A stretch of 64,000 nt of DNA from Shewanella gelidii (GTDB lineage Bacteria; Pseudomonadota; Gammaproteobacteria; Enterobacterales; Shewanellaceae): assembly GCF_014647855.1 (NCBI RefSeq), contig NZ_BMPZ01000002.1, positions 124,001-188,000 of the forward strand. The letters are read 5' to 3'. The notes under the pieces were generated by a model, which ran no database searches, was not told where the DNA came from, and saw only the letters and a program-made list of their open reading frames with translations. How positions within the stretch are numbered: the first letter of the stretch is position 1; each line of letters opens with the position of its first letter. This document shows positions 1 through 7,880 of this stretch, piece after piece. Made by a program: the position numbers and the translations under genes.

Positions 1-182
1 AACACATAAGTTTGCATAGGCACTGCCTGAAGGCCCGGCCACCGTTAGATTTTGTACCGTTGTATTGGGGCGATATGCCCTCTGATTTTGCATCCTTGTA
101 CGATATAAGATCTTCCATTAAACCGCCCTCAGTTTTGCCAAGACAGATTTTCATAATTTAAATTACGTCTCGGAGAGCTATT
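1..182. other. Left edge and deoC upstream region
   Basis: No gene can be assigned. A plus-strand frame is open from base 3 to a TAA at 159-161 (52 codons, no start inside the window), so the 3' end of an upstream gene is possible. A competing minus-strand frame runs from an ATG at 118-116 to the left edge. I recognise neither. The last part serves as the deoC leader: a GGAGA sequence at 172-176 sits about 6 nt before the deoC ATG. Confidence 0.3.
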
Positions 183-953
183 ATGAGCGACCTAAACAAA
201 GCAGCACAACGCGCCATCGAACTGATGGATCTGACGACCTTGAATGATGATGACACTGATCAGAAAGTGATTGAGTTATGTCATAAGGCAAAGACACCGG
301 CAGGTAATACAGCTGCGATATGCATTTATCCTCGTTTTATTCCTATCGCGCGCAAAACCCTTGATGAGATTGGCGCTGAAGAGATCCAAATTGCAACTGT
401 GACGAACTTCCCTCACGGCAATGATGACATCGCCATCGCAGTTTTAGAGACTCGCGCAGCTGTTGCATATGGCGCTGATGAAGTTGATGTTGTTTTCCCA
501 TATCGAGCGCTTATTGCTGGTAATGAAACCGTCGGCTATGAGCTTGTAAAAGCTTGTAAGGAAGCATGTGGTGAAGTCCTGCTAAAGGTCATCATTGAGT
601 CTGGTGAATTAAAAGACCCTGCCTTGATCCGTAAGGCATCTGAGCTGTCTATTGATGCGGGCGCAGATTTTATCAAAACTTCAACCGGTAAAGTTGCGGT
701 AAATGCAACATTAGAAGCGGCTGAAATTATGATGACTGTCATTGCCGAGAAGAATACCAAGGTTGGCTTTAAGCCTGCTGGCGGGGTTCGTGATGCAGCA
801 GCAGCAGCTGAATTCCTTGGTACGGCTGAGCGTATTCTAGGTGCGGATTGGGCAACCCCTAAAACTTTCCGCTTTGGTGCGTCTAGTTTGTTGAACAGCT
901 TGTTACATACACTTGAACTTGCTGAAGCGCCAAAAGCAAATCAAGGCTATTAA
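183..953 (+). CDS. deoC: Deoxyribose-phosphate aldolase DeoC
   Basis: Cytoplasmic class I aldolase that cleaves 2-deoxyribose-5-phosphate into acetaldehyde and glyceraldehyde-3-phosphate, the last step of deoxynucleoside breakdown. The 256 residues match the long (E. coli-like, about 259 aa) DeoC subfamily. The Schiff-base lysine lies at K165 in FIKTSTGK, the second active-site lysine at K199 in FKPAGGV, and the catalytic aspartate at about D101 in ADEVDVV. The ATG follows a GGAGA ribosome binding site at 172-176. It is the first gene of a deoC-deoA-deoB-deoD series; the 164-nt gap to deoA leaves room for a second promoter. In enterobacteria this operon is controlled by DeoR, CytR and CRP; I see no convincing site here. 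Confidence 0.98.
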   Translation: MSDLNKAAQRAIELMDLTTLNDDDTDQKVIELCHKAKTPAGNTAAICIYPRFIPIARKTLDEIGAEEIQIATVTNFPHGNDDIAIAVLETRAAVAYGADEVDVVFPYRALIAGNETVGYELVKACKEACGEVLLKVIIESGELKDPALIRKASELSIDAGADFIKTSTGKVAVNATLEAAEIMMTVIAEKNTKVGFKPAGGVRDAAAAAEFLGTAERILGADWATPKTFRFGASSLLNSLLHTLELAEAPKANQGY

Positions 954-1117
954 TCGAACAGACTGGTACTCTTTAGACTACCAAATGTGATCCAACTCTA
1001 TTTGGAAGCAGCGGATCTTGGCTAATATGTTTTGTAATAATATTACGATAATTTGCTGCCTTTATAGCTGAGCGTGATGAATGTCTCGACAATTAATTAC
1101 GTTTAGAGGGTGAAAAT

Positions 1118-2449
1118 ATGTTTTTAGCACAAGAGATTATTCGCAAAAAGCGCAATGGCGAGGCGTTAACTAACGCTGAGATCCAGTTTTTTGTTCAAGG
1201 TATTACCAACCAAACGGTTTCCGAAGGGCAAATTGCGGCCTTTGGCATGGCGGTATATTTCCAAGATATGAATATGGATGAGCGCGTCGCGATTACGACA
1301 GCAATGCGTGATTCTGGCACTGTACTCGATTGGAAGGCACTTGATCTGCAAGGCCCGATTATTGATAAACATAGTACGGGTGGTGTAGGTGATGTTATCA
1401 GTTTGATGCTCGGCCCTATGGCAGCGGCTTGTGGTGGTTATGTCCCCATGATTTCTGGTCGAGGTCTTGGCCATACTGGTGGAACACTCGATAAGTTTGA
1501 TGCGATTCCAGGTTACCAAACTGAGCCAAGTAGCGAACTGTTTCGAAAGGTCGTGAAGGAAGCCGGTGTTGCCATTATTGGTCAAACGGGTGATTTGGTT
1601 CCTGCTGATAAACGTTTCTATTCAATTCGAGACAATACTGCAACGGTCGAATCTATTGGATTGATTACAGCTTCGATTTTGTCGAAAAAACTCGCCGCGG
1701 GACTTGATGCTCTAGCGATGGACGTCAAAGTAGGAAGCGGCGCATTTATGCCGACCTACGAAGCATCTGAAGAATTGGCTCGCAGCATTACAGCTGTCGC
1801 CAATGGCGCCGGAACGAAAACGACAGCATTACTGACAGATATGAATCAAGTTCTTGCCTCTTGCGCCGGGAACGCGGTTGAAGTTCGAGAAGCCGTGAAC
1901 TTTTTAACTGGAACGTATCGCAATCCACGACTATACGAAGTCACCATGGGGTTATGTGCTGAAATGCTGCAGCTTGGCGGCATTGCGAGTACAGAGCAAG
2001 AAGCAAGAGCAAAATTAAATACGGTGCTTGATAATGGTAAAGCGGCCGAAACATTTGGTCGTATGATTGCAGGCCTTGGCGGCCCAGCAGATTTTATCGA
2101 GCATTACGATAATTATTTGCCGAGCGCGTCAATCGTTAGGCCTGTCTATGCAGATACGTCTGGCTATGCCTATAGTATGAATACACGTGAGCTTGGATTA
2201 GCCGTCGTAACACTTGGTGGTGGGCGTCGTAAGCCAGGTGATGCATTGGATTATAGCGTTGGCTTGACAGATGTTTGTGCGCTCGGAGAGGTCATCGACA
2301 CGAACAAACCGCTTGCGATGGTTCATGCACAATCTGAAAATGCATTTGAAGAAGCCGCTGCTGCAGTAAAAGCTGCAGTTAAGATTGCTGAATCGAAGCC
2401 AGAGAAAACACCCGAGATCTACCGCTACATTCGCGCTGAAGATCTTTAA
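1118..2449 (+). CDS. deoA: Thymidine phosphorylase DeoA
   Basis: Cytoplasmic enzyme that phosphorolyses thymidine and deoxyuridine to the free base and 2-deoxyribose-1-phosphate. At 443 aa it has the usual length (E. coli 440). The phosphate-binding motif KHSTGGVGD is at residues 84-92 and the family signature [14 protein letters not shown] at 113-126, in the expected order for the alpha domain and the phosphate-binding domain. A GAGGGTG Shine-Dalgarno sequence precedes the ATG by about 6 nt. Only 12 nt separate it from deoB, so the two are almost certainly co-transcribed, and DeoB uses the sugar phosphate that DeoA makes. Confidence 0.98.
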   Translation: MFLAQEIIRKKRNGEALTNAEIQFFVQGITNQTVSEGQIAAFGMAVYFQDMNMDERVAITTAMRDSGTVLDWKALDLQGPIIDKHSTGGVGDVISLMLGPMAAACGGYVPMISGRGLGHTGGTLDKFDAIPGYQTEPSSELFRKVVKEAGVAIIGQTGDLVPADKRFYSIRDNTATVESIGLITASILSKKLAAGLDALAMDVKVGSGAFMPTYEASEELARSITAVANGAGTKTTALLTDMNQVLASCAGNAVEVREAVNFLTGTYRNPRLYEVTMGLCAEMLQLGGIASTEQEARAKLNTVLDNGKAAETFGRMIAGLGGPADFIEHYDNYLPSASIVRPVYADTSGYAYSMNTRELGLAVVTLGGGRRKPGDALDYSVGLTDVCALGEVIDTNKPLAMVHAQSENAFEEAAAAVKAAVKIAESKPEKTPEIYRYIRAEDL

Positions 2450-2461
2450 GAGAGTAAGTTT

Positions 2462-3679
2462 ATGAAACGTACAATAATCATGATGATGGACTCGTTTGGC
2501 GTTGGTGCTGCAAGCGACGCCGAAAAGTTCGGTGACGTAGGCTCTGATACCTTTGGTCATATCGCCAAAGCTTGTGCTGAAGGCAAAGCGGATATTGGTC
2601 GACAAGGCCCATTAAAGCTACCTAACCTAGCTCGTTTAGGTTTAGGCCACGCAGGCAAAGAAAGTACGGGTGAATTTGCTCCTGGCTTTGATGAAAACGT
2701 TGAGTTGATTGGTGCGTTTGGCCATGCCGATGAGCTCAGTTCTGGTAAAGATACACCGAGTGGGCATTGGGAAATGGCCGGCGTACCGGTTTTGTATGAG
2801 TGGGGCTATTTTAGTGATCTGAAAAACTCATTCCCCAAAGCATTGACAGACAAAATTTTGCAAAGAGCAGGATTGAGCGACTTCCTAGGAAATTGCCATG
2901 CTTCAGGCACCGCAATTCTAGAAGAACTTGGTGTTGAACACATGCAATCTGGCATGCCTATCTTTTACACCTCTGCGGACTCGGTTTTTCAAGTCGCTTG
3001 TCATGAAGAAAGTTTCGGTCTTGAAAACCTGTATCGCCTCTGTGAAATAGCTCGTGAAGAGCTTGAACCCTATAATATTGGTCGAGTTATCGCTCGTCCA
3101 TTTATTGGTTCTGGCCCAGAGGACTTTGCACGAACAGGAAATCGCCGTGATTATGCTGTTGAGCCGCCAGCGAAAACAGTACTAGATAAACTTGCTGATA
3201 CCGGTGGTGAGGTCGTGAGTGTCGGTAAGATTTCAGACATTTACGCGCATTGCGGTATCACTAAAAAAGTGAAAGCGTCAGGCTTGGATGCGTTATTTGA
3301 TGCCACGTTAGAGCAAGTGAAGCAAGCCGGTGACAATACAATTGTATTTACTAACTTTGTTGATTTTGACTCTCATTATGGTCATCGTCGCGATGTTGCA
3401 GGCTATGCGAAAGGCCTAGAATATTTTGATGCAAGACTACCGGAAATGCTCGCTTTGCTGAACGAAGACGACTTGCTTATTTTGACGGCAGATCATGGTT
3501 GCGATCCGACTTGGCATGGCACAGATCACACACGCGAGCGCGTTCCTGTGTTAGCCTACGGGGCTGGTTTAGAAGCAGGCTCCCTAGGACTTCGCAACAG
3601 TTTTGCTGATATTGGTCAATCCATTGCAAGCTACTTTAAGCTTGAACCAATGGAATATGGCGAGTCGTTTATTAAATAG
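2462..3679 (+). CDS. deoB: Phosphopentomutase DeoB
   Basis: Converts (deoxy)ribose-1-phosphate to the 5-phosphate, linking the nucleoside phosphorylases to DeoC. Its 405 aa match the family (E. coli 407). The alkaline-phosphatase-fold metal ligands are all visible: D10 in [11 protein letters not shown]303 and H308 in DFDSHYGH, D344-H345 in TADHG and H356 in GTDHTRER; the phosphoacceptor threonine is T98 in KDTPSGHWE. It starts 12 nt after deoA. A 176-nt gap with a strong inverted repeat separates it from deoD. Confidence 0.98.
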   Translation: MKRTIIMMMDSFGVGAASDAEKFGDVGSDTFGHIAKACAEGKADIGRQGPLKLPNLARLGLGHAGKESTGEFAPGFDENVELIGAFGHADELSSGKDTPSGHWEMAGVPVLYEWGYFSDLKNSFPKALTDKILQRAGLSDFLGNCHASGTAILEELGVEHMQSGMPIFYTSADSVFQVACHEESFGLENLYRLCEIAREELEPYNIGRVIARPFIGSGPEDFARTGNRRDYAVEPPAKTVLDKLADTGGEVVSVGKISDIYAHCGITKKVKASGLDALFDATLEQVKQAGDNTIVFTNFVDFDSHYGHRRDVAGYAKGLEYFDARLPEMLALLNEDDLLILTADHGCDPTWHGTDHTRERVPVLAYGAGLEAGSLGLRNSFADIGQSIASYFKLEPMEYGESFIK

Positions 3680-3788
3680 AATTTTACAGGGTCACTCAGG
3701 TTTTGCAGAAGGTGCGCCCCCGATTTTATCTCAACCATGGAGATAGTGAGGGTTGGTAGACACTATAAATGTAAGTGGCGCTCAACTG

Positions 3789-3814
3789 TGCAAAGGTTTA
3801 GTTCAACCTTTGCA
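3789..3814. promoter_or_regulatory. Perfect inverted repeat upstream of deoD
   Basis: Two perfect 10-base arms, TGCAAAGGTT at 3789-3798 and AACCTTTGCA at 3805-3814, flank a 6-nt centre. No T-run follows, so it is not a normal intrinsic terminator. It lies 41 nt before the deoD ATG. It may be an operator (the TTTGCA arms loosely recall CytR half-sites) or an mRNA hairpin that sets deoD expression. The function is inferred only from position. Confidence 0.5.
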
Positions 3815-3855
3815 AGAAAAGTCTTAAGGCTTAAATATAAATAGGGGTTAAATCA

Positions 3856-4566
3856 ATGGCTACACCACATATTAATGCAGCAGATGGCGCATTTGCAGAA
3901 ACAGTTTTGTTTCCAGGCGATCCTTTACGTGCTAAATACATTGCAGAAACATTTTTAGAGAATGTTGAGCAAGTCACTGACGTACGTAACATGCTTGGTT
4001 TTACTGGTACTTATAAAGGTACACGTATTTCTGTAATGGGCTCTGGTATGGGTATCCCATCTTGCTCAATTTACGCAACAGAGCTCATTAAAGACTACGG
4101 CGTGAAAAACCTAGTTCGCGTGGGTAGCTGTGGTGCAGTAAGCACAGACGTCAAAGTTCGTGATGTTATTATTGGTATGGGTGCTTGTACTGATTCACAA
4201 GTGAACCGTTTACGTTTTAAAGGTCAAGATTTTGCAGCGATTGCAGATTATGACCTATTAAGTGCCGTTGTTGATGCTGCAAAAGCACAAGACATTAAAG
4301 TTCGTGTTGGTAACGTTTTCTCTGCAGACCTATTCTATACGCCTGATCCTGAAATGTTTGACGTGATGGAAAAGATGGACGTGCTGGGTGTAGAGATGGA
4401 AGCCGCTGGCCTTTACGGTGTCGCCAAAGAATATGGCGCTAAAGCACTTTGTGTTGTGACTGTATCAGATCATATCCGTACTGGTGAGCAAACGACTTCA
4501 GACGAGCGTCAAAACACCTTTAACGACATGATCGTCATGACTCTTGAAGCTGCTCTAACTTTCTAA
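3856..4566 (+). CDS. deoD: Purine nucleoside phosphorylase DeoD-type
   Basis: Hexameric cytoplasmic enzyme that phosphorolyses purine (deoxy)ribonucleosides to base and sugar-1-phosphate, feeding DeoB. The 236 aa match the bacterial DeoD family (E. coli 239). Visible features are the phosphate loop GDPLRA (21-26), the ribose/phosphate region around GSGMGIPSC (62-70), RVGSCGA (88-94), the ribose-binding VEMEAAG (179-185) and the catalytic aspartate D205 in VSDH. An AGGGG ribosome binding site at 3843-3847 supports the start. Last gene of the deo series, followed by a strong terminator. Codons look unusually biased toward preferred forms, consistent with high expression. Confidence 0.97.
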   Translation: MATPHINAADGAFAETVLFPGDPLRAKYIAETFLENVEQVTDVRNMLGFTGTYKGTRISVMGSGMGIPSCSIYATELIKDYGVKNLVRVGSCGAVSTDVKVRDVIIGMGACTDSQVNRLRFKGQDFAAIADYDLLSAVVDAAKAQDIKVRVGNVFSADLFYTPDPEMFDVMEKMDVLGVEMEAAGLYGVAKEYGAKALCVVTVSDHIRTGEQTTSDERQNTFNDMIVMTLEAALTF

Positions 4567-4586
4567 GTTAAAACTTCTTGTAGACT

Positions 4587-4619
4587 AAAAAACGGGCCAC
4601 GGGTCCGTTTTTTGTTTTT
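4587..4619 (+). terminator. Intrinsic terminator after deoD
   Basis: An A-rich left arm ending in ACGG pairs with CCGTTTTTT (4605-4613); the inner GCC/GGT pairs through one G-U, leaving an ACG loop. More T residues follow. It also lies just past the stop of the opposing ytjB-like gene, so it may work in both directions. Confidence 0.9.
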
Positions 4620-4636
4620 AGATATTGGTTTTGGTT

Positions 4637-5536
4637 CTATGTTGGCTTTTTGTCAATACCAGACTTTTCAGACTTTTCAGGCTCTTCCTGAAGAGTGGAT
4701 ATTTTGCTATCTGCTGGTTTTTCTTTTGGTGTAGAACTCGAACCTACAGAACCAGATTTATCTACTTTTGTTTGTAATTTGGGGGATTTTACTTCGCTGG
4801 ACGCTCTTGCTTCAGATTTATTCAGTATGCTTTGTGATATAGAGGAATGTGCTTCGTGAGTTTTCGTGGTTTTATCGTTGGTTTCATTGTCAGTAACAGT
4901 GGGCTTATCGAGTAGCTTCTTGTTTTTGCGTCGAAGCTTCGCTCTGGTTTTGCGTCGATCAAAATCAGCGCGTTTAAATGACATCGATCGGGAGAGTAGC
5001 AAGCCAATAAGACCTGCTATCACCAGCATCAACTGCTGCTGTTGCATATTTAATTGATGGGCTTCTTTGATGTGGTCGAAAAAGCGGCTTTTATCGAGCC
5101 TGACTTCAACGTAGCCTAAATTTTTGTCGTCCTGTAATACTGGCTCAACGAATGGTGAATATTGTTCAAGTAACCCTGTCATTTCTTCAGAGTTGATATC
5201 AAATGTCTGTTCAGTCACGCTTTGGGCAAAGGCCAGCCTTTTACCTTGTGCGCTGTAGATACTGGCAGACATGACTTTCGGGTCTTGTACGAGTGCGCTA
5301 GCAAGCCATTGCAACTGCTTATTGTCTTGTAGTTGCAGTGCCGGAGCAGCGCCATAGGCGGTTTGCTGTACCAGTAAACGAGCCATCTTTTGGGTTTGAG
5401 ACTTTAGAAGCTGCTGACCTTGTAGTAGGCTTGTTTGCCATAACTGGATCAATCCAATAAGCAAAACACCCGCAACAAGAATTTGAAGCAGGCGGCTAAT
5501 TTTGTGAGTTTTTTTGAGCCCTGTAAAAAATAGCAC
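4637..5536 (-). CDS. ytjB: AhpA/YtjB (Smp, SMP_2) family membrane protein with long cytoplasmic tail
   Basis: Inner-membrane protein of the YtjB/Smp family, which is regularly divergent from serB, as here. TM1 is at about residues 14-33, a periplasmic domain spans about 34-165, and TM2 about 168-184. After TM2 there is a basic stretch (RRKTRAKLRRKNKK, 194-207) and then a polar Ser/Lys/Glu/Thr-rich tail to residue 299. E. coli YtjB is about 214 aa, so this tail adds roughly 85 residues and is probably disordered. The molecular function of the family is poorly defined. It ends convergently with deoD, sharing the terminator region. Confidence 0.85.
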   Translation of the reverse strand: MLFFTGLKKTHKISRLLQILVAGVLLIGLIQLWQTSLLQGQQLLKSQTQKMARLLVQQTAYGAAPALQLQDNKQLQWLASALVQDPKVMSASIYSAQGKRLAFAQSVTEQTFDINSEEMTGLLEQYSPFVEPVLQDDKNLGYVEVRLDKSRFFDHIKEAHQLNMQQQQLMLVIAGLIGLLLSRSMSFKRADFDRRKTRAKLRRKNKKLLDKPTVTDNETNDKTTKTHEAHSSISQSILNKSEARASSEVKSPKLQTKVDKSGSVGSSSTPKEKPADSKISTLQEEPEKSEKSGIDKKPT

Positions 5537-5567
5537 TTTGTACCTAGAAAGAACTGCCGTTGTGCCC

Positions 5568-5583
5568 TAATCATAATTGATTA
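5568..5583. promoter_or_regulatory. Inverted repeat between divergent ytjB and serB
   Basis: TAATCA at 5568-5573 and TGATTA at 5578-5583 are perfect inverted arms around TAAT, in the 80-nt space between the divergent ytjB-like gene and serB. This position suits an operator or overlapping promoters. The AT-rich sequence could also be chance. Confidence 0.3.
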
Positions 5584-5616
5584 TGCTTCAACACGATAGC
5601 CGGAGAATACTGATAG

Positions 5617-6597
5617 ATGGAATGTTCAAATACCACCCCACTTTTGGCATGGCTGATTGAGTCAAAAGAAACGTCTTATGATTGGCAAGGCCGAAACGTA
5701 ACACGTTACGCAGAGGCGGACTTTAACGCCAAGCTTAACCGCTATCGTCTTGTCTTTCGACCACAGGCAGATCGGTCCGTTATTGAAAACTTTATTGCTT
5801 CTATCCAAGGTGTGTTGCGTTTGGCCCTTTTGGAGCGTCCTGGAGCGCTTTTGGGAATTGAAATCAGCGTCGATGCGCCTTTGTCTGCTAATTGTATGGC
5901 TCAAGTTCAAGGGCTAAAAGATATTGATTTTTTCTTGATGCCGGATTCAATTCCACAGCTGAATCAGCCGGGTCTTCTCGTTATGGATATGGATTCTACG
6001 GCAATTGAAATTGAGTGTATTGATGAGTTGGCAGCAATGGCCGGAGTTGGTGAAGCCGTAGCAGAGGTGACTGAGCTGGCGATGCAAGGTGAACTCGACT
6101 TCGAACAAAGTTTGCGTCAGCGAGTTGCGAAATTGAAATATGCAGATGCAGGTATTATTGAAGCTTTATGCGCAAAGCTACCATTCAGTGTGGGGCTTCG
6201 CGAAACCGTTCAATTGTTACAACAAAATCAATGGCGTTTGGTCGTTGCATCGGGTGGGTTTACCCCATTTGTGAATTACCTTAAACAGAGCTTGTCATTA
6301 GATGCAGCCTTTGCGAACGAACTGGTTATCGCAGATGGATGCTTGATGGGAGAGGTGACGGGCGACGTTGTTGATGCCCAGTACAAAGCTGATGTCGTCA
6401 ATCGTTGCGCGGCTGAGTGGAATATTGGTCAGGGTCAACGGGTGGCGATTGGCGACGGTGCAAATGATATTCCGATGGTTGAAGCGGCTGATTACGGTAT
6501 TGCGTATCATGCGAAGCCCAAACTAGAGGCCGCTGCTGATGTTAGTATTGCTCAGCTCGATTTACATGCGCTGCCATTCTTGTTACAGATGAAATAG
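5617..6597 (+). CDS. serB: Phosphoserine phosphatase SerB
   Basis: HAD-superfamily enzyme catalysing the last step of serine synthesis, dephosphorylation of O-phosphoserine. The 326 aa match E. coli SerB (322). An N-terminal regulatory/ACT-like portion (about 1-110) precedes the catalytic domain, which has motif I D124-M-D126-S-T128, motif II S212-G-G in VVASGGFTPF, motif III K258, and motif IV GDGAND (279-284). Divergent from the ytjB-like gene and followed by its own strong terminator, so probably monocistronic. Confidence 0.97.
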   Translation: MECSNTTPLLAWLIESKETSYDWQGRNVTRYAEADFNAKLNRYRLVFRPQADRSVIENFIASIQGVLRLALLERPGALLGIEISVDAPLSANCMAQVQGLKDIDFFLMPDSIPQLNQPGLLVMDMDSTAIEIECIDELAAMAGVGEAVAEVTELAMQGELDFEQSLRQRVAKLKYADAGIIEALCAKLPFSVGLRETVQLLQQNQWRLVVASGGFTPFVNYLKQSLSLDAAFANELVIADGCLMGEVTGDVVDAQYKADVVNRCAAEWNIGQGQRVAIGDGANDIPMVEAADYGIAYHAKPKLEAAADVSIAQLDLHALPFLLQMK

Positions 6598-6609
6598 AAA
6601 TAACCCCGA

Positions 6610-6644
6610 GGCTAGGCCCCATTGGCCTAGCCGCTTGTTTTTCG
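6610..6644 (+). terminator. Intrinsic terminator after serB
   Basis: GGCTAGGCC (6610-6618) and GGCCTAGCC (6624-6632) form a perfect 9-bp GC-rich stem with a 5-nt loop, followed by GCTTGTTTTTC. Confidence 0.9.
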
Positions 6645-6931
6645 ATAATCGATATTTTTGCTGTTTTCGATTTAGTCATATCAAAGCACATACATTTTCT
6701 TCAATTCCCATTTTGTTTCATATCGCAGGCCTTTTCTTGTGGCGAGTTTAGAAAACGGCAGCAGCGAGTCAGCAAAACAATTAATTGTGTCAGTAGAGTA
6801 TTCACTCTTGTTTTTCCGTTGAAAGCAATTTAGCTTAGGAGTGTTTTCCGTATTTGTTGTGGCAAAAACCAAAGAAAAGTTCACCGTTGTTTATCGAATA
6901 CTTTCCTCTTTCTGTTTAAGGCTTTTTACCA
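6645..6931. other. Non-coding gap between serB terminator and hydrolase gene
   Basis: About 290 nt without a supported gene. A 67-codon minus-strand frame (6681-6884) shows no recognisable protein features and I regard it as chance. The region presumably carries the promoter of the downstream hydrolase, but I could not fix one. Confidence 0.5.
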
Positions 6932-7843
6932 ATGTCATTCAGTCAATCGTCAATTTTTATTCCCTATCGAAATGGCGAGTTACATATTAGAAAAATTGCG
7001 GCAGATGTATATGACGCAACAAAAAAGCCGATATTAATGCTTCATGGAGCCATGTCGAATGGTCGAGTTTTTTACAGTCAATCTGGGCGTGGCTTGGCCT
7101 GTTTTTTAGCCAATCAGGGGTATCGTGTTTACGTTCTCGACGCGAGCGGGCGAGGCTTAAGCACTCCCAAGTTACAACGGGGCGTAGATGTTGGGCAAGG
7201 GGAAGTTATCAAAGAGCAGTTGCCGCTCATACAGTCCTATATTTTGTCGGTAGAAACCGATATTCAACAGGTGCACTGGTGTGCGCATTCATGGGGTGGG
7301 GTGCTCATGGCAAGTGCCATTGCGCGTTATGCTGAACTACAACAAAATGTGGCATCGTTTCTTACGTTTGGTACCAAGCGAGCAATCAACACCTTATCGT
7401 TTAAAAAATGGTTAATGGTAGATTTAGTGTGGAATCGAATTGCGCCGCGTATCGCCAAGGGCAAAGGTTATCTTCCGGCTGATCGTTTGAAAATGGGTAT
7501 GGACAATGAAAGTCGCGCATCATTAGCGCAGAGTATCGACTGGGTCAACGGGGACTGGATTGATCATGATGATGGATTTGATTATGCCAAGGCCGCGCAG
7601 CACGTCAAATGGCCAGCGTCATGGTTTATCGCGGGAGCAAACGATAGAGTGCTTGGGAATCCGAAAGATGTCCAAGATATGTTGCATGAGTGTCAGTTAT
7701 TCGGAGCAAAATATACGTTATTATCCCGTGAAAATGGTTTCCGGCATGACTATGGTCATGCCGATATGCTGACGCATATTGATGCGGTGACCGATCATTT
7801 CCCGCAAGTGCTCGAATGGTATCAAGAGACCGAGCGAGCCTAG
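6932..7843 (+). CDS. Alpha/beta-fold hydrolase
   Basis: Predicted cytoplasmic serine hydrolase of the alpha/beta superfamily; the substrate is unknown. The oxyanion motif LHGAMS is at residues 37-42, the nucleophile S120 lies in AHSWGG (a G-x-S-x-G variant with Ala first), the acid is probably D238 in AGANDRV, and the histidine probably H276 in DYGHADM. The 303-aa length fits a single domain with a cap. There is no signal peptide. A weak AAGG precedes the ATG. It sits alone between serB and the large PilZ gene and converges with the latter. Confidence 0.85.
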   Translation: MSFSQSSIFIPYRNGELHIRKIAADVYDATKKPILMLHGAMSNGRVFYSQSGRGLACFLANQGYRVYVLDASGRGLSTPKLQRGVDVGQGEVIKEQLPLIQSYILSVETDIQQVHWCAHSWGGVLMASAIARYAELQQNVASFLTFGTKRAINTLSFKKWLMVDLVWNRIAPRIAKGKGYLPADRLKMGMDNESRASLAQSIDWVNGDWIDHDDGFDYAKAAQHVKWPASWFIAGANDRVLGNPKDVQDMLHECQLFGAKYTLLSRENGFRHDYGHADMLTHIDAVTDHFPQVLEWYQETERA

Positions 7844-7857
7844 GATTGCTCGGGTTC

Positions 7858-7877
7858 AGTTGCCGCATCGAGCAACT
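7858..7877. terminator. Weak hairpin between convergent hydrolase and PilZ genes
   Basis: AGTTGC (7858-7863) pairs with GCAACT (7872-7877) over an 8-nt loop; a TTGTTTTT run follows at a distance of about 10 nt on the plus strand. It may help end the hydrolase transcript. The stem is short, so confidence is modest. Confidence 0.4.
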
Positions 7878-7880
7878 AGC

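Noticed and set aside
1047..1117. CRP site upstream of deoA
   Set aside because: Only a TGTGA half-site is seen nearby (about 986-990), without the matching TCACA half.
6681..6884. 67-codon minus-strand frame after serB
   Set aside because: No Shine-Dalgarno sequence and no recognisable features; it lies between a terminator and a promoter region.
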